DNA of 64,000 bases, taken from contig NZ_CP112874.1 of NCBI RefSeq assembly GCF_029910235.1, positions 124,001 through 188,000 of the forward strand, given 5' to 3'. Shown piece after piece: positions 26,570 to 35,736 of the stretch. Every line of letters starts with the position of its first letter. The stretch's first letter is position 1. This DNA is from Pseudanabaena galeata CCNP1313 (GTDB lineage: Bacteria; Cyanobacteriota; Cyanobacteriia; Pseudanabaenales; Pseudanabaenaceae). The notes under the pieces are model-generated. The model was not told the DNA's origin. It searched no databases and saw nothing but the letters and a program-made list of their open reading frames with translations. The translations under genes and the position numbers were made by a program.

Positions 26570-26610
26570 CCAGAATCAGTGGGGCGGCGGAGCCGCCCCA
26601 CTGATTCTGG
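26570..26610. repeat. Perfect 19 bp hairpin
   Basis: CCAGAATCAGTGGGGCGGC-GGA-GCCGCCCCACTGATTCTGG. It lies in the 490 bp between the gap2 start and the transposase remnant; the rest of that stretch is AT-rich and shows no gene. Confidence 0.75.
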
Positions 26611-26684
26611 TTTTATATTTGGTATTTTATTAAGTCTCAAGTCCTGAGCAGGTGAGAGGACAAGCTAGGCTTTGACTGAAATGT

Positions 26685-26915
26685 TTGCTCAAAATATCGA
26701 CTACTGTGAATTGGTATAAGCAGGAAAAAGCTTCTCTGGGCATATCTGAGTTTTTGTTCATTCCTATGCGTTGGATTGTAGAATCTTCCAATACTTGGAT
26801 GGAGTGTTGTAAAAGACCGTTCAAAAACTTTGATAGAACTTTAGATAAGGCTAATGTGAGAATCCATCTTTGCTTTATCAGGCTTATGGTTAGACGGATT
26901 GCTAAGACTTCCTAA
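26685..26915 (+). pseudogene. IS5-type transposase C-terminal remnant
   Basis: About 50 residues read MRWIVESSNTWMECCKRPFK then NFDRTLDKANVRIHLCFIRL and MVRRIAK, matching the C-terminus of IS5/IS4-group DDE transposases (RWVVERTFAWL...KDYER...IYIAMIRLMLRRL). The E of RWIVE aligns with the catalytic Glu. The upstream catalytic aspartates are absent and no inverted repeats are visible, so this is a decayed fragment. Confidence 0.7.
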
Positions 26916-27051
26916 GATACCAAATGGGTTCTATAGCCGTTTAGAGTATAGTCAGTTTCATAAAGATCTTTTATGCTAGATTTTAGTTTGGGAACTATTT
27001 TTAGCCATACTTACTGACTACATCATAATACAAAGGTTTTTTGGCGCTTCT

Positions 27052-28590
27052 ATGCGAAATTTACGCAATATCCTATTTGCCGCTTTTGGTGGTGTGATGA
27101 TGGGACTCACCCCAGATCCATTTAGTCAATGGTGGCTAGCATGGATCGCGTTGATTCCCCTTTGGATGCTTTCTCAAAGGTTAAAAGTCAAAGATGCGAT
27201 CGCTATGGGAGCGATGTGGGGATTTTGCTATCATGGAATGGCTCTGTTTTGGATTACGAGTGTGCATCCGATGGAATGGATGGGTGTACCTTGGTGGACG
27301 AGTTTTTGGATTGCCACATTGGTTTGGTTGCTGATTACAGCTTGGGGAGCGGTATTATCGGGATTATGGGCTGGGGGAATGTCTCTCTTTACGCAGAATC
27401 TCAATGTAACTAGTCGGGTAATTATTGCCTGTGCGATGTTTAGTGGATTAGAAATTGTGTGGAGTTGGGGTCCACTTTATTGGACAGCACTGGGTTACAC
27501 CCAAAGCCCCCATGATTTGCTGCTGTTACAAATTAGTCGGATTTCTGGACAACAGACTATGACTTCAGCGATCGTGACAATTAATGGATTATTTGCGGAA
27601 ATTCTCTTGCAGAGAACTTGGGCAGATAAACGGCGCTGTGTGATCGCAGCCATTGCTCTCTTGATTGCGATCGCGGGTTATGGTGCATGGGAAATGCAAG
27701 GCGATCGCATGGCAAGCAGTAATGGACAAGCGATCAAAGCAGGGATTATTCAAGGCAACTTCCCAAATGCTCTGACTGTAAAGCCGAAAGGATGGGAAAT
27801 TGCGGTTAACAACTATACCAAAGGCTATGAAAAACTAGCTCAGTCAGGAGCAGAAATGATAGTCACCCCTGAAACTGCGATTTCTTTTCTTTATCCTAAT
27901 TACGATCCTCGTCGAGAACCCTTTGATCGCGCGGTGGAGAAATATCGAGTTCCAGTATGGCTAGGCGGATTTGGTACAACTCGTAATCCCAATGCGGAAG
28001 ACCCAAATAATTATACAAATAGTCTGTTTCTGATTGATGGTTCTGGCAAGATTCTCAGTCAATACGATAAAGTTCGGCTTGTGCCAGTGGGTGAATATAT
28101 TCCCTTTAAACCAATTTTAGGAAATCTAATTAGGCGCTTATCGCCATTGCGGGGTGAAGTGGATGCAGGCTCTAGTGAACAATTAGTCGATACACCTTGG
28201 GGACGCTTCATTGTAGCGATTTGCTATGAATCTGCCTATCCTGCTACTTTCCGTTTCCAAACTGCCGCAGGTGGCAAATTAATTCTCTCTGCTTCCAATA
28301 ATGCTCATTTTGCCTCCTATATGTCGGCACAACATCATGCTCAAGATGTGGCTAGAGCGATCGAAAGCGATCGCTGGGCAGTGAGAGCAACTAATACGGG
28401 CTATTCGGGCTTTGTCGATCCCAATGGGCGCACGATTTGGCTATCTGATGTAAATACCTATGAAACGCATTTGGAAACAGTTTATTTAAGAGATACTAAA
28501 ACTCTATACGTCCTATGGGGTGATTGGTTGACTCCTTTACTCTGTGTGATTAGCATTACAATCTATGGTAAGCATAGATTTACTAACTGA
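27052..28590 (+). CDS. lnt: Apolipoprotein N-acyltransferase
   Basis: Inner-membrane enzyme that adds the third acyl chain to lipoproteins. Several transmembrane helices occupy residues 1-215 (LAWIALIPLWML, GFCYHGMALFWI, LLIAIAGYGAW). The periplasmic nitrilase domain has the triad E (IVTPETAISFLYP), K (YDKVRLVPVGEYIPFKP) and C (VAICYESAYP), and the last helix WGDWLTPLLCVISITIY closes the protein. 512 residues, usual size. The TGA stop is simultaneously the first three bases of a repeat element. Confidence 0.95.
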   Translation: MRNLRNILFAAFGGVMMGLTPDPFSQWWLAWIALIPLWMLSQRLKVKDAIAMGAMWGFCYHGMALFWITSVHPMEWMGVPWWTSFWIATLVWLLITAWGAVLSGLWAGGMSLFTQNLNVTSRVIIACAMFSGLEIVWSWGPLYWTALGYTQSPHDLLLLQISRISGQQTMTSAIVTINGLFAEILLQRTWADKRRCVIAAIALLIAIAGYGAWEMQGDRMASSNGQAIKAGIIQGNFPNALTVKPKGWEIAVNNYTKGYEKLAQSGAEMIVTPETAISFLYPNYDPRREPFDRAVEKYRVPVWLGGFGTTRNPNAEDPNNYTNSLFLIDGSGKILSQYDKVRLVPVGEYIPFKPILGNLIRRLSPLRGEVDAGSSEQLVDTPWGRFIVAICYESAYPATFRFQTAAGGKLILSASNNAHFASYMSAQHHAQDVARAIESDRWAVRATNTGYSGFVDPNGRTIWLSDVNTYETHLETVYLRDTKTLYVLWGDWLTPLLCVISITIYGKHRFTN

Positions 28591-28677
28591 TGTTACGTGG
28601 ATCTCTGAGAATTGGGCTTGGAGACCAAGCCCCTACAATCAATATGCAGGGATTTGGTCTCCAAATCATCTTTTAAT
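28588..28677. repeat. TGATGTTACGTGG element containing a GGCTTGGAGACCAAGCC stem
   Basis: The element begins with TGATGTTACGTGGA, whose TGA is the lnt stop codon, and contains GGAGACCAAGCCCCTAC that pairs loosely with GGGATTTGGTCTCC. The same end sequence bounds the element at 57214-57378, and the same stem is at 51731-51772. The right end merges with the next repeat. Confidence 0.55.
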
Positions 28678-28787
28678 GTCAGTTCGATATAGCCATCATT
28701 TGTGTCGTGCTTTGCACGCCGCAAATGGCGAAAAATGGTAAGAATCGCTCAGCGATTCTTACCATTTTTCGCTTTCGTCGAACTGAC
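28678..28787. mobile_element. MITE-like element with GTCAGTTCGA/TCGAACTGAC ends (copy 1)
   Basis: A 110 bp element with 10 bp perfect terminal inverted repeats and an inner long stem (GCGAAAAATGGTAAGAATCG and complement, 28728-28772). It is clearly homologous to 38951-39065 and 53604-53718. No coding capacity. Confidence 0.75.
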
Positions 28788-28824
28788 GTTAATATAGCAA
28801 TGCAAGAGATAGCTAGGACAAATC

Positions 28825-28879
28825 AAAACCCAAAAGATGAGTGGCGGCGCTTTGCGCCGCCACTCATCTTTTGGGTTTT
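28825..28879. repeat. Long perfect hairpin (26 bp arms)
   Basis: GGCGGCGC-family member with loop TTT; arms AAAACCCAAAAGATGAGTGG plus CGGCGC. The outer bases AGGACAAATC and TGTCCT extend the pairing. Confidence 0.8.
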
Positions 28880-28947
28880 ATGTCCTGAGCAAAACTTACA
28901 ATGCTATAGTGCCAACTTCATAGCAATTACCAATCATAATGAATCAC

Positions 28948-28996
28948 AAGAAGATTTTTGAAAGCGTTGTGAAGCAAAGCTTTCAAAAATCTTCTT
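28948..28996. repeat. Hairpin repeat, AAGAAGATTTTTGAAAGC type
   Basis: An 18 bp perfect stem with loop GTTGTGAAGCAAA, 24 bp from the GH57 stop codon, where it could terminate that gene. Confidence 0.7.
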
Positions 28997-29019
28997 AATT
29001 GATCGCTAAGAGCGATGAA

Positions 29020-30504
29020 TTACAAAGCTTCACCACGACGATAGAGTTCGCGAGCATAGTCTGTCCAAGTTCCTTGTCCCCAATAACGGAAGCAACTGGT
29101 TTGAACTAAGAGATTGTAAAGCAGAGCTTGCTGATAGTCCGATCGCTTAGTAACTGAGGGATCTTGTGCTACAAGCACATCATATTTTTCATGGAACTTG
29201 GCACTGAGTTTATTCATCGGCTCCAACACGTTTTCATAGCCATGTACCCAACTCATGCTATTTGTCCATGATGCACCATCCATATGGAATTGATGGTCAC
29301 TTGCTTTGAGTTCAATAATCACTTGTTCAATGTCGGCTGTATTAAGACTATGGCGATCGCCGCTTTGTTCAATCTTATTCCAAACCTTATGCTGTTGCAC
29401 CGCTTGAATCGTCGGGTAGTCAAGGGGACTGACTCCAGCCGCCTCAATCATTTCTAGATATTCGGTTCCATTTAAGCCCACAACGCCCGAACTGCCACGA
29501 CCATTATTCTTCAGTTGATCCCATACCAATGGATAGTCACGGGGAAACTCATTCATCATTACGCCGCCATTCTCGCCATCGGCAATTTGCGAAACTAACG
29601 AAGGCACAGCAATATTACCAAGCATCTGTTTGTTCCGACTTTTTGCCTCATGATAAGGCTGCATTTGGGCGACTAGTTTCGTATCTGAGCCTTGGGTTTT
29701 AATCAAAGCGGTGATACTAATCGATTCGCCTTGGGAATTCATCGCCACTAAACGATTTGGCAAATATTTCTGATCTTGAGTTAGCCCTGAGCCATCCATA
29801 CGCTCTACGGAATGTTCTTGAACCATCAACCATCGATAGCCGCATTCCTTAAGGGCTTTGATATATTCATACAAAGTGTCGGGATGATTGGGAAGGTGCA
29901 TTTCTGGGGGCGAGAAACCTTTAACTCGCTTTAGAGCGTCAATGCCAAAAATGGAAGCAAAATGACTTTGCCATGCTTGAATATGCAGTTTCACATCGGG
30001 AATTGGTGTTGATGGAATCACTGCGTGACTCCACATTGTGCCAAGCCATTCCACATAGGGCTGATATTGGCGATCGCAGGTAATGCGTTTGAGATTGTCC
30101 AAAATGTCATGGCGTTGCATCTGCTGTAATCCCCAGAGCAAATTTCCTGAATAGTCCAGCATAATCCGAGGATTGCTGCCTTGCGCCACTAATTGCGGGA
30201 TAAAGTCTCCCATGCGGCTATAGCACCAAGCAAACACCGAAGCGTTGTGATTATCACCTTCGCCTTGATGTTCAAACATATTTTGCAAGTTACAAATTAA
30301 CGCTCCATTTGCACCTGCGGGAATTGTCGGTTGATGCATATGTAATGCACAGGCAAAGGCTGCGCTAATCTCTTCAAGACGCAAGTTATTATCGTTTAAA
30401 AATATAGGTGCATCATCTTGCACAGCGCGTTGAATTACGTCTTCATTTCCGCAAATAGCTGGGAAATCGGAGGTGACAAAGCTTGACGGTGTAGTTGTAA
30501 TCAA
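29020..30504 (-). CDS. Glycoside hydrolase family 57-like protein
   Basis: Putative alpha-glucan-active enzyme. The N-terminal block AAFACALHMHQPTIPAG carries the HxHQP motif that opens GH57 barrels. GFSPPEMHLPNHPDTLYEYI supplies the glutamate region used as nucleophile, and DGENGGVMMNEFPRDYPLVW has the D/E-rich segment typical of the family's general acid region. The C-terminal helices include MDGASWTNSMSWVHGYENVL. Length is 494 residues. Substrate is not evident; glycogen branching or amylopullulanase-like activity is a family possibility. Confidence 0.82.
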   Translation of the reverse strand: MITTTPSSFVTSDFPAICGNEDVIQRAVQDDAPIFLNDNNLRLEEISAAFACALHMHQPTIPAGANGALICNLQNMFEHQGEGDNHNASVFAWCYSRMGDFIPQLVAQGSNPRIMLDYSGNLLWGLQQMQRHDILDNLKRITCDRQYQPYVEWLGTMWSHAVIPSTPIPDVKLHIQAWQSHFASIFGIDALKRVKGFSPPEMHLPNHPDTLYEYIKALKECGYRWLMVQEHSVERMDGSGLTQDQKYLPNRLVAMNSQGESISITALIKTQGSDTKLVAQMQPYHEAKSRNKQMLGNIAVPSLVSQIADGENGGVMMNEFPRDYPLVWDQLKNNGRGSSGVVGLNGTEYLEMIEAAGVSPLDYPTIQAVQQHKVWNKIEQSGDRHSLNTADIEQVIIELKASDHQFHMDGASWTNSMSWVHGYENVLEPMNKLSAKFHEKYDVLVAQDPSVTKRSDYQQALLYNLLVQTSCFRYWGQGTWTDYARELYRRGEAL

Positions 30505-30529
30505 AACTTGAAAACCTCAATATAAATTT

Positions 30530-30576
30530 ATAGCAGATTTGAGATCATCAGTCTGGGCTGATCTCAAATCTGCTAT
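30530..30576. repeat. 18 bp perfect hairpin upstream of the GH57 gene
   Basis: ATAGCAGATTTGAGATCA and its complement separated by 11 bases. It covers the GH57 leader, so it could affect expression of that gene. Confidence 0.55.
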
Positions 30577-30705
30577 GTTACATTCTGACAGAACTTGGGA
30601 TGAAGAATCAAACAAATGGTGTTTATCGCAGACCATTATGTTATGCCAACTTACGAAAGTGCTGTCCACTTGTAGGAATTAAAAGCTAGACCCAGTAAGG
30701 GTTAA

Positions 30706-30738
30706 AAAACACAAAATGGCTATGCCATTTTGTGTTTT
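30706..30738. repeat. Hairpin repeat, ACACAAAATGGC type (copy 2)
   Basis: Perfect 15 bp stem, loop TAT, 8 bp after the small heat-shock gene. Preceded by the module CCCAGTAAGGGTT that also precedes the copies at 16728, 31502 and 52914. Confidence 0.75.
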
Positions 30739-30746
30739 GGTATTAA

Positions 30747-31196
30747 TTAGGAAGCAGGTAACTCGGCTGCAACGTTGACTTTAAAAGCTTTGACTTCATT
30801 AGCTTTAGGCAAAGTCAGCGTAAGGATGCCATTGGTGTATTCGGCTTTCACTTGTTCGTTTTCGATCGCTACAGGTAAAGCAAAGACACGACGGAACTTG
30901 CCGTAGCTCATTTCACTCCAGTAGTAGCCTTTCTCGGATTCTTCCTTGCGTTGAATATGACGTTCGCCAGAAATTGAGAGAGAATCCTTAGTTACTTGGA
31001 TATCGAGATCTTTGGCTTCGATTTCAGGAAGCGCGAGTCTTAGAGTTAAGTAGTCGCCATCGTCACGTAGTTCACTAGCGGGAACCCATCCGCCTTTTGC
31101 TGTTTCTTGATCTAATGGAGCAAATTCGCGAAATAAGCGATCAAATTGACGACGCACTTCTTCCATTTCTTGGAAAGGTTGCCAACGTACTAACAT
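30747..31196 (-). CDS. Small heat-shock protein (Hsp20/alpha-crystallin)
   Basis: ATP-independent holdase that binds unfolding proteins and membranes, HspA/Hsp17-like. The N-terminal arm MLVRWQPFQEMEEVRRQFDR is typical, the crystallin domain includes DYLTLRLALPEIEAKDLDI and LSISGERHIQRKEE, and the closing A-x-x-NGILTLTLPKANE carries the conserved G-x-L motif. The start is the ATG at 31196; a GTG 9 bp upstream lies within the AAGGTG ribosome site. 149 residues. No CIRCE element is seen upstream. Confidence 0.95.
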   Translation of the reverse strand: MLVRWQPFQEMEEVRRQFDRLFREFAPLDQETAKGGWVPASELRDDGDYLTLRLALPEIEAKDLDIQVTKDSLSISGERHIQRKEESEKGYYWSEMSYGKFRRVFALPVAIENEQVKAEYTNGILTLTLPKANEVKAFKVNVAAELPAS

Positions 31197-31209
31197 AAAT
31201 ATCACCTTG

Positions 31210-31314
31210 AACTATTTCAAAACAACAATGAATTAACAATGAACGTTAGGAAGTAGAAAAAGAATTTGATGTTGTGTACTTCGCTTTCGTTCACAGCACT
31301 ATTATGAAATAGTT
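31210..31314. promoter_or_regulatory. Inverted repeat in the heat-shock gene leader
   Basis: AACTATTTCA (31210-31219) and its exact complement TGAAATAGTT (31305-31314) bracket the first 100 bp upstream of the Hsp20 start. A regulatory role is a guess from position. The remaining bases to 31517 show no gene. Confidence 0.3.
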
Positions 31315-31517
31315 GCAAAGCTATGAGGAGCAGGAGATCCTTACTTTTTAAGTGCGGTTCTCCCTACAGGCAAAGGGTTTGGATACAAAGTGCGATCGCT
31401 AAGCTGTCCCTCTCACTACGCAGGATGGAAGCTTCTGGTGTTGAGCTACTTAATATCAATTCACGAACGTGAGGCAATACTTTTATGGATTAAATGCCAA
31501 ACCCAGTAATGGTTTTC

Positions 31518-31550
31518 AAAACACAAAATGGTGTAACCATTTTGTGTTTT
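31518..31550. repeat. Hairpin repeat, ACACAAAATGG type (copy 3)
   Basis: AAAACACAAAATGGT-GTA-ACCATTTTGTGTTTT, perfect 15 bp. The compensatory change of GC to TA in the closing pair relative to copies 1 and 2 shows that pairing is maintained. Confidence 0.75.
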
Positions 31551-31598
31551 GGTACAAATAAATACAATTCAAGAAATTAGGCGATCGCTAATAGACAT

Positions 31599-31627
31599 AA
31601 AAAAGCACCCCATCGGGATGCTTTTTT
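31599..31627 (-). terminator. Terminator of lpdA
   Basis: AAAAAGCACCC-CATC-GGGATGCTTTTT stem (one C/A mismatch) followed by T residues on the minus strand, immediately after the lpdA stop. Confidence 0.8.
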
Positions 31628-31629
31628 AG

Positions 31630-33033
31630 TTAAATGTGTGCGGCGCGTTTGTAAGCTTCATCCAAGACTTCGCTGAGCGTTGGGTGAGCATGAACAATCG
31701 TCGCTAACTTCTGCACCGTTTGGCGATCGCGTATAGCCGCCGAAGCCTCATGAATCAAGTCCGAAGCATGGATACCAATGATATGCACGCCCAAAAGTTC
31801 GCCCGTATCTTCACGGTAAACAATCTTGGCTAGCCCCTCAGTTTCTCCCTCTGCGATCGCCTTGGAATTACCCTTAAAGTATGACTTCGCTGTAGCAACC
31901 TTAAAGCCTTCCGTCGCACCTTTTTCCTTAGCCTGTGGTTCCGTCAAGCCGACAAAGCTAACTTCAGGATGAGTAAACGCCGCCGCAGGGATGCTTTGAT
32001 AGTCAACTGTAGAAGTACGACCACACATATTCTCAACAGCGACAATACCCTGCGCTGAAGCTGCATGAGCTAGCATCATCTTGCCCGTCGCATCACCGAT
32101 CGCCCAAAGATGGGGAACGGAAGTTGCCATCGTGTCATCCACATCAATGAATCCTCGCTGATTAGGCGCAATACCTACACTTTCTAAACCAAGATCCTTA
32201 GTGAGCGGAATCCTTCCTGTGGCAACCAAGCAAGCATCCACTTCCAGAACTTCCACTACCTTCTTCGTTTTGGCATCGGTAAGTTCAATCTTGACGGGAG
32301 CACCTGCGGTAATCTTGGTAGCGAATACACCCGTTCTCGTTTCAATATCGCGAGGTTTGAGAAGTACACGCTCCGCGATCTTGGCAATATCAGGATCAAA
32401 TCCGGGCATCAAAATATCTAATGCTTCGATCATCGTTACTTCTGAACCCAGCGCCGTATAGACATCGGCAAATTCTAGCCCGATGTAACCACTACCGATA
32501 ATCGCTACCCATTGGGGCAAGGTTTCTAGACGCACAGCCTGATCGCTGGTGTAGACAGTTTTGCCATCGATTTCAATGCCGCGTGGCACAAATGGCTCGG
32601 AACCAGTGGCGAGAATAATGTCTTTAGCGGTGTAAGTCTTACTGCCGACGCTAACTTTCTGTACACCTGCGACACGACCACGACCTTCCAAAATATCTAC
32701 GCCTAATCGTTTGAGGCTATTGGTCAAGTCACCGCGCAATTTCAGTACTAAGTTATCGGCATGACTAGCGATCGCCCCGCGATCGAAATTCACTTCACCC
32801 ACATCAATACCTAGCGCCTTTAGGTGAGACTTTGCCCGCATTTCGCGTACCCGTCCCGAAGCCGCTAGTAATGCCTTGGAGGGGATGCAGCCACGATTAA
32901 CGCAGGTTCCGCCCATTACGCCATCTTCGACGATCGCTGTTTTTAAGCCACAAGCGACAGCATGGAGGGCTGCGCCATGTCCGCCAACGCCAGCACCAAT
33001 AATGATCAAATCGTAATCAAATTTGTCCGACAC
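31630..33033 (-). CDS. lpdA: Dihydrolipoyl dehydrogenase (E3)
   Basis: Flavoprotein that reoxidises lipoamide for pyruvate dehydrogenase and the glycine cleavage system. The FAD site [17 protein letters not shown], redox disulfide [19 protein letters not shown]-binding [17 protein letters not shown], second FAD segment [17 protein letters not shown] and the active-site His-Glu pair [14 protein letters not shown] are all intact. Length 467. The plastid/cyanobacterial-type insertion around [18 protein letters not shown] is present as [12 protein letters not shown]. Confidence 0.96.
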   Translation of the reverse strand: MSDKFDYDLIIIGAGVGGHGAALHAVACGLKTAIVEDGVMGGTCVNRGCIPSKALLAASGRVREMRAKSHLKALGIDVGEVNFDRGAIASHADNLVLKLRGDLTNSLKRLGVDILEGRGRVAGVQKVSVGSKTYTAKDIILATGSEPFVPRGIEIDGKTVYTSDQAVRLETLPQWVAIIGSGYIGLEFADVYTALGSEVTMIEALDILMPGFDPDIAKIAERVLLKPRDIETRTGVFATKITAGAPVKIELTDAKTKKVVEVLEVDACLVATGRIPLTKDLGLESVGIAPNQRGFIDVDDTMATSVPHLWAIGDATGKMMLAHAASAQGIVAVENMCGRTSTVDYQSIPAAAFTHPEVSFVGLTEPQAKEKGATEGFKVATAKSYFKGNSKAIAEGETEGLAKIVYREDTGELLGVHIIGIHASDLIHEASAAIRDRQTVQKLATIVHAHPTLSEVLDEAYKRAAHI

Positions 33034-33173
33034 CTAATCTTTCTCCAGTAGAATCGATCTACTATTTTGACATCGTTTGCGCCTCCTGTTAGCTCTGGCA
33101 AGATGTAGCTGTTAAGGAAATTGCCATAGTTTGCTCATAAGATTCATCAAAATATCTTAACTGCAATAATTAC

Positions 33174-33551
33174 TTAGGCAGAAGTTTGTAATGATTGGTA
33201 AGGCTGAATCAGAATCTCAGCGGGAACTCCAAGTTCTTTATGTAGCTTTCTGATCATTTCTAGGGTTAGAGAAAACTTACGCGCTAATATCTCAGTCGAA
33301 CTAACTCGACTCCCAAGACAAGATTCCAAGTCATGGTGTGACCATCCACGCGCATCCATGTAGTAACTGATTGCTTCAATCGGATCGGGAAGTTCTATGG
33401 GAAAGTGTAATCTTTCATAGGATTCCGCTAAGGTGCTAAGAATATCTAGGCGATCGCATTCAGGGCTATTTGGTGCAGCATCGAATAATAATTCAATCTC
33501 TTGTAAGACTTGTTGATAATCTGCTTTAGTCCTAATGGGTCGTAGTTCCAT
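33174..33551 (-). CDS. higA: HigA-type antitoxin
   Basis: Helix-turn-helix antitoxin paired with the toxin gene just upstream. The N-terminus MELRPIRTKADYQQVLQEIE is the standard HigA opening, and the HTH lies at HHDLESCLGSRVSSTEILAR. I take the ATG at 33551 because AAGG stands 7 bases upstream; an in-frame ATG at 33593 would add 14 residues and overlap the toxin gene by 17 bp. Expected to bind and silence HigB and repress the operon. Confidence 0.85.
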   Translation of the reverse strand: MELRPIRTKADYQQVLQEIELLFDAAPNSPECDRLDILSTLAESYERLHFPIELPDPIEAISYYMDARGWSHHDLESCLGSRVSSTEILARKFSLTLEMIRKLHKELGVPAEILIQPYQSLQTSA

Positions 33552-33576
33552 AGGTTTACCTTCATTAGAGTAACTA

Positions 33577-33870
33577 CTAAATTGTTGCTGCATCTACTCT
33601 GTCATATTCGGCATGAGTGCCAATAAACTTGATAAACACAATACCAATATCATAGCGAATTGCCACAATTAGCCGATAGCTGTTGCCTTTGATATTAAAA
33701 ACCACGCGATTATTGGCAATGATGCTGGCGTTACGATGATTAGCTTTTATATCGGCTGGACTTTGCCAATTGGCATGGGATGCTTCGTAATACCAAGTCT
33801 TCAGGGCTTCTTCGGCATCTGGATGAGATTCCCAAAAGTCTCGCAATGTGTTGCGGGATAGGATACGCAT
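33577..33870 (-). CDS. higB: HigB-type mRNA interferase toxin
   Basis: A 97-residue RelE-superfamily toxin that cleaves mRNA on the ribosome. It shows MRILSRNTLRDFWESHPDAE, LKTWYYEASHANWQSPADIK and RLIVAIRYDIGIVFIKFIGTH, all characteristic of the HigB group. The toxin-first order is typical for higBA. There is no overlapping neighbour upstream; the promoter region is the 130 bp before the divergent Uma2 gene. Confidence 0.9.
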   Translation of the reverse strand: MRILSRNTLRDFWESHPDAEEALKTWYYEASHANWQSPADIKANHRNASIIANNRVVFNIKGNSYRLIVAIRYDIGIVFIKFIGTHAEYDRVDAATI

Positions 33871-34003
33871 TGTGTTTTTGAAATAGTTACCAGACTAGTC
33901 TGCAAATTTTTCTGTTTACTTAATCATTGCAAGTTTTGCCATAAAGTATTAGTCACAGCTAAAATTTGGTAAGCTGAAAATACTAATTGGGGCTAGATGA
34001 CCT

Positions 34004-34627
34004 ATGACCCTTGCGATCGCACAAGTACAGCATCAACCTGTCAGCCTAGATGAGTTTATTGCCCGTTATGGTGGGGATAATCGCTACGAATTGATTGATG
34101 GAGAGGTTTTCAATTTGGAACCAACGGGGCAGCATGAGGAAGTTGCGGCTTTGATCACAGCAAAAATCTGTGTGCAGATCGATCACTTAGGTTTGCCTTG
34201 GTTTGTGTTGCAAAGGGGCTTGTTTCGTCCCTCTAGTGCCAGTATGACGGCTTTTCGTTCTGATGTGATGGTTGTAGATCGAACAGAAGTTGCAAAAGAA
34301 CTGCTCTGGCAAGAACAATCGATCATCACAATGGGTAGCTCAATCAAGTTTATTGCAGAAGTTGTGAGTGGTAATTGGCAAAACGATTATGCGCGTAAGG
34401 TTGAGGATTACGCGGCTTTAGGTATTCCTGAATATTGGATTGCCGATTATTTAGGTTTGGGTGGGATTCGACATATTGGCAAGCCTAAGCAACCTACTCT
34501 CTCGATCTGTACATTGGTAGATGGAGAATATGAAATTAATTTGTTTCGCGGTAATGATGCGATCGCTTCGCCCACATTTCCAAATTTGAACTTAACGGCT
34601 GAACAAGTTTTGAATGGTAGGATGTGA
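34004..34627 (+). CDS. Uma2 family putative endonuclease (DUF820)
   Basis: Single PD-(D/E)XK-fold protein of the expanded cyanobacterial Uma2/DUF820 family. Recognisable blocks are SLDEFIARYGGDNRYELIDG, the acidic FRSDVMVVD, FIAEVVSGNWQNDYARKVED with E-x-V and K, and GIPEYWIADYLG. Length 207. These proteins are numerous, often near mobile or TA genes, and their targets are not known. Confidence 0.88.
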   Translation: MTLAIAQVQHQPVSLDEFIARYGGDNRYELIDGEVFNLEPTGQHEEVAALITAKICVQIDHLGLPWFVLQRGLFRPSSASMTAFRSDVMVVDRTEVAKELLWQEQSIITMGSSIKFIAEVVSGNWQNDYARKVEDYAALGIPEYWIADYLGLGGIRHIGKPKQPTLSICTLVDGEYEINLFRGNDAIASPTFPNLNLTAEQVLNGRM

Positions 34628-34670
34628 AACTGAAACTATACTTTATAGGATACAAGCAAGCATTAAATGG

Positions 34671-35201
34671 TTAACTACACTCTTGAAACTTCTGAACAAT
34701 TTTACTAACAAGTAATTCTATTCTTGGATTATTAAATCTTGCTCCCAATTCCAGAAGATTTTCGCGTCCTAAATTAGAATGTTTTTGAGTAGAAAGAAAT
34801 TTTAATAGAGCTTGAAATAAGTTTTTTCCTCGTAAAGCTCTAGTGTAGTCACTATAAATTTTGTCTACGAGTTCTTGTGGTGGATCAACAAAATTTATTT
34901 TTTGTTTGAAATCACTATCTAGAACATTATTTGGACATATTTTATACAAATCAAAATTGCATTGTGAAGAACCAGTCTCTATATAACGATTAACTTCAAA
35001 GGCAAACCAAATCGAGAGTTCTTTAATCAGCTTATAAAAATCTATAATTTCTTTTTTGTCTAATAACTGACTAAATTGCGACTCAATGTAAAGATCATTT
35101 TCCAAGGAATATCCATCTGTAAAAACGATATATTCCTCATATCTTTTCTCTTGAGGAATACCAACGAAAAACCACATATCCCTAATGATGCATCCAAGCA
35201 A
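34671..35201 (-). pseudogene. DUF4435-like protein, apparently N-terminally truncated
   Basis: The 176-residue frame opens with IRDMWFFVGIP and then YIVFTDGYSLENDLYIE, which resembles the D-x-x-x-x-E-N-Y/F-L block of DUF4435/TOPRIM proteins. The rest (RALRGKNLFQALLKFLS; LLELGARFNNPRIELL) is a helical C-terminus. The N-terminal TOPRIM glutamate region is missing, and the first codons overlap an acetate kinase fragment on the other strand, so a deletion junction near 35180 is likely. Identification rests on a short motif; an intact small protein of unknown function is the alternative. Confidence 0.5.
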
Positions 35202-35561
35202 GAAGTAGACAAAGAATCGAGTTTAGTTTCCCCTTCTACAAAATCAGATAATCCAAAGTCGGTTGGATCTGCGATTGACACTGATAACTCTAGAGCAAAA
35301 CAAGCCCTAGATATTTACCTTCATCGTTTACGTTCTTGCCTTGGCTCTATGCTTATGAGTTTAGGTGGTATGGATGCGATCGTATTTACATCGGAATTAA
35401 GTGAGAATTCGGAGATCGTCCGCGAACTTATTTGTCAATCTTTAGGTTTTCTAGGATTAAAGCTTGATTTAAAACAAAATCAGAACGATCCTGTAGATTC
35501 TGATATTGCTACCACTAATTCTAAAGTGCGGGTGTTGGTGATTAATCCCCAAGAAGCTTAA
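35181..35561 (+). pseudogene. ackA: Acetate kinase C-terminal fragment
   Basis: After a Ser/Lys-rich stretch, NSRAKQALDIYLHRLRSCLG, SLGGMDAIVFTSELSENSEI, LGFLGLKLDLKQNQ and KVRVLVINPQEA match the last ~100 residues of acetate kinase (RLRSYIGA..LGGLDALVFTGGIGENS...R). The G-G-I-G before the ENS motif has changed to S-E-L-S. About 300 N-terminal residues with the phosphate and acetate sites are gone, so the product cannot be a functional kinase. The 35076 start of the frame lies in the opposing gene and is not credible. Confidence 0.8.
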
Positions 35562-35736
35562 GCGATCGCTTAAGCTAGAGTCAAAACCTGTAGCATATAC
35601 TTAGCGTGTGTCATAGATTTTGACTTTGGTTTTATATTTAATTAAACCTAATTAATCACAACTCAAAGTACTGCGTGATTGAAAATTCAGTTAAGATCGC
35701 TATAGTAAATCTTGGTAGTCTGATTTAAAGGGATCT

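Noticed and set aside
31197-31320. CIRCE operator upstream of the small heat-shock gene
   Set aside because: No TTAGCACTC/GAGTGCTAA pair was found; only an unrelated AACTATTTCA inverted repeat.
35060-35281. 73-codon minus-strand frame across the fragment junction
   Set aside because: It reads antisense to the ackA fragment in one half and out of frame of the DUF4435-like fragment in the other.
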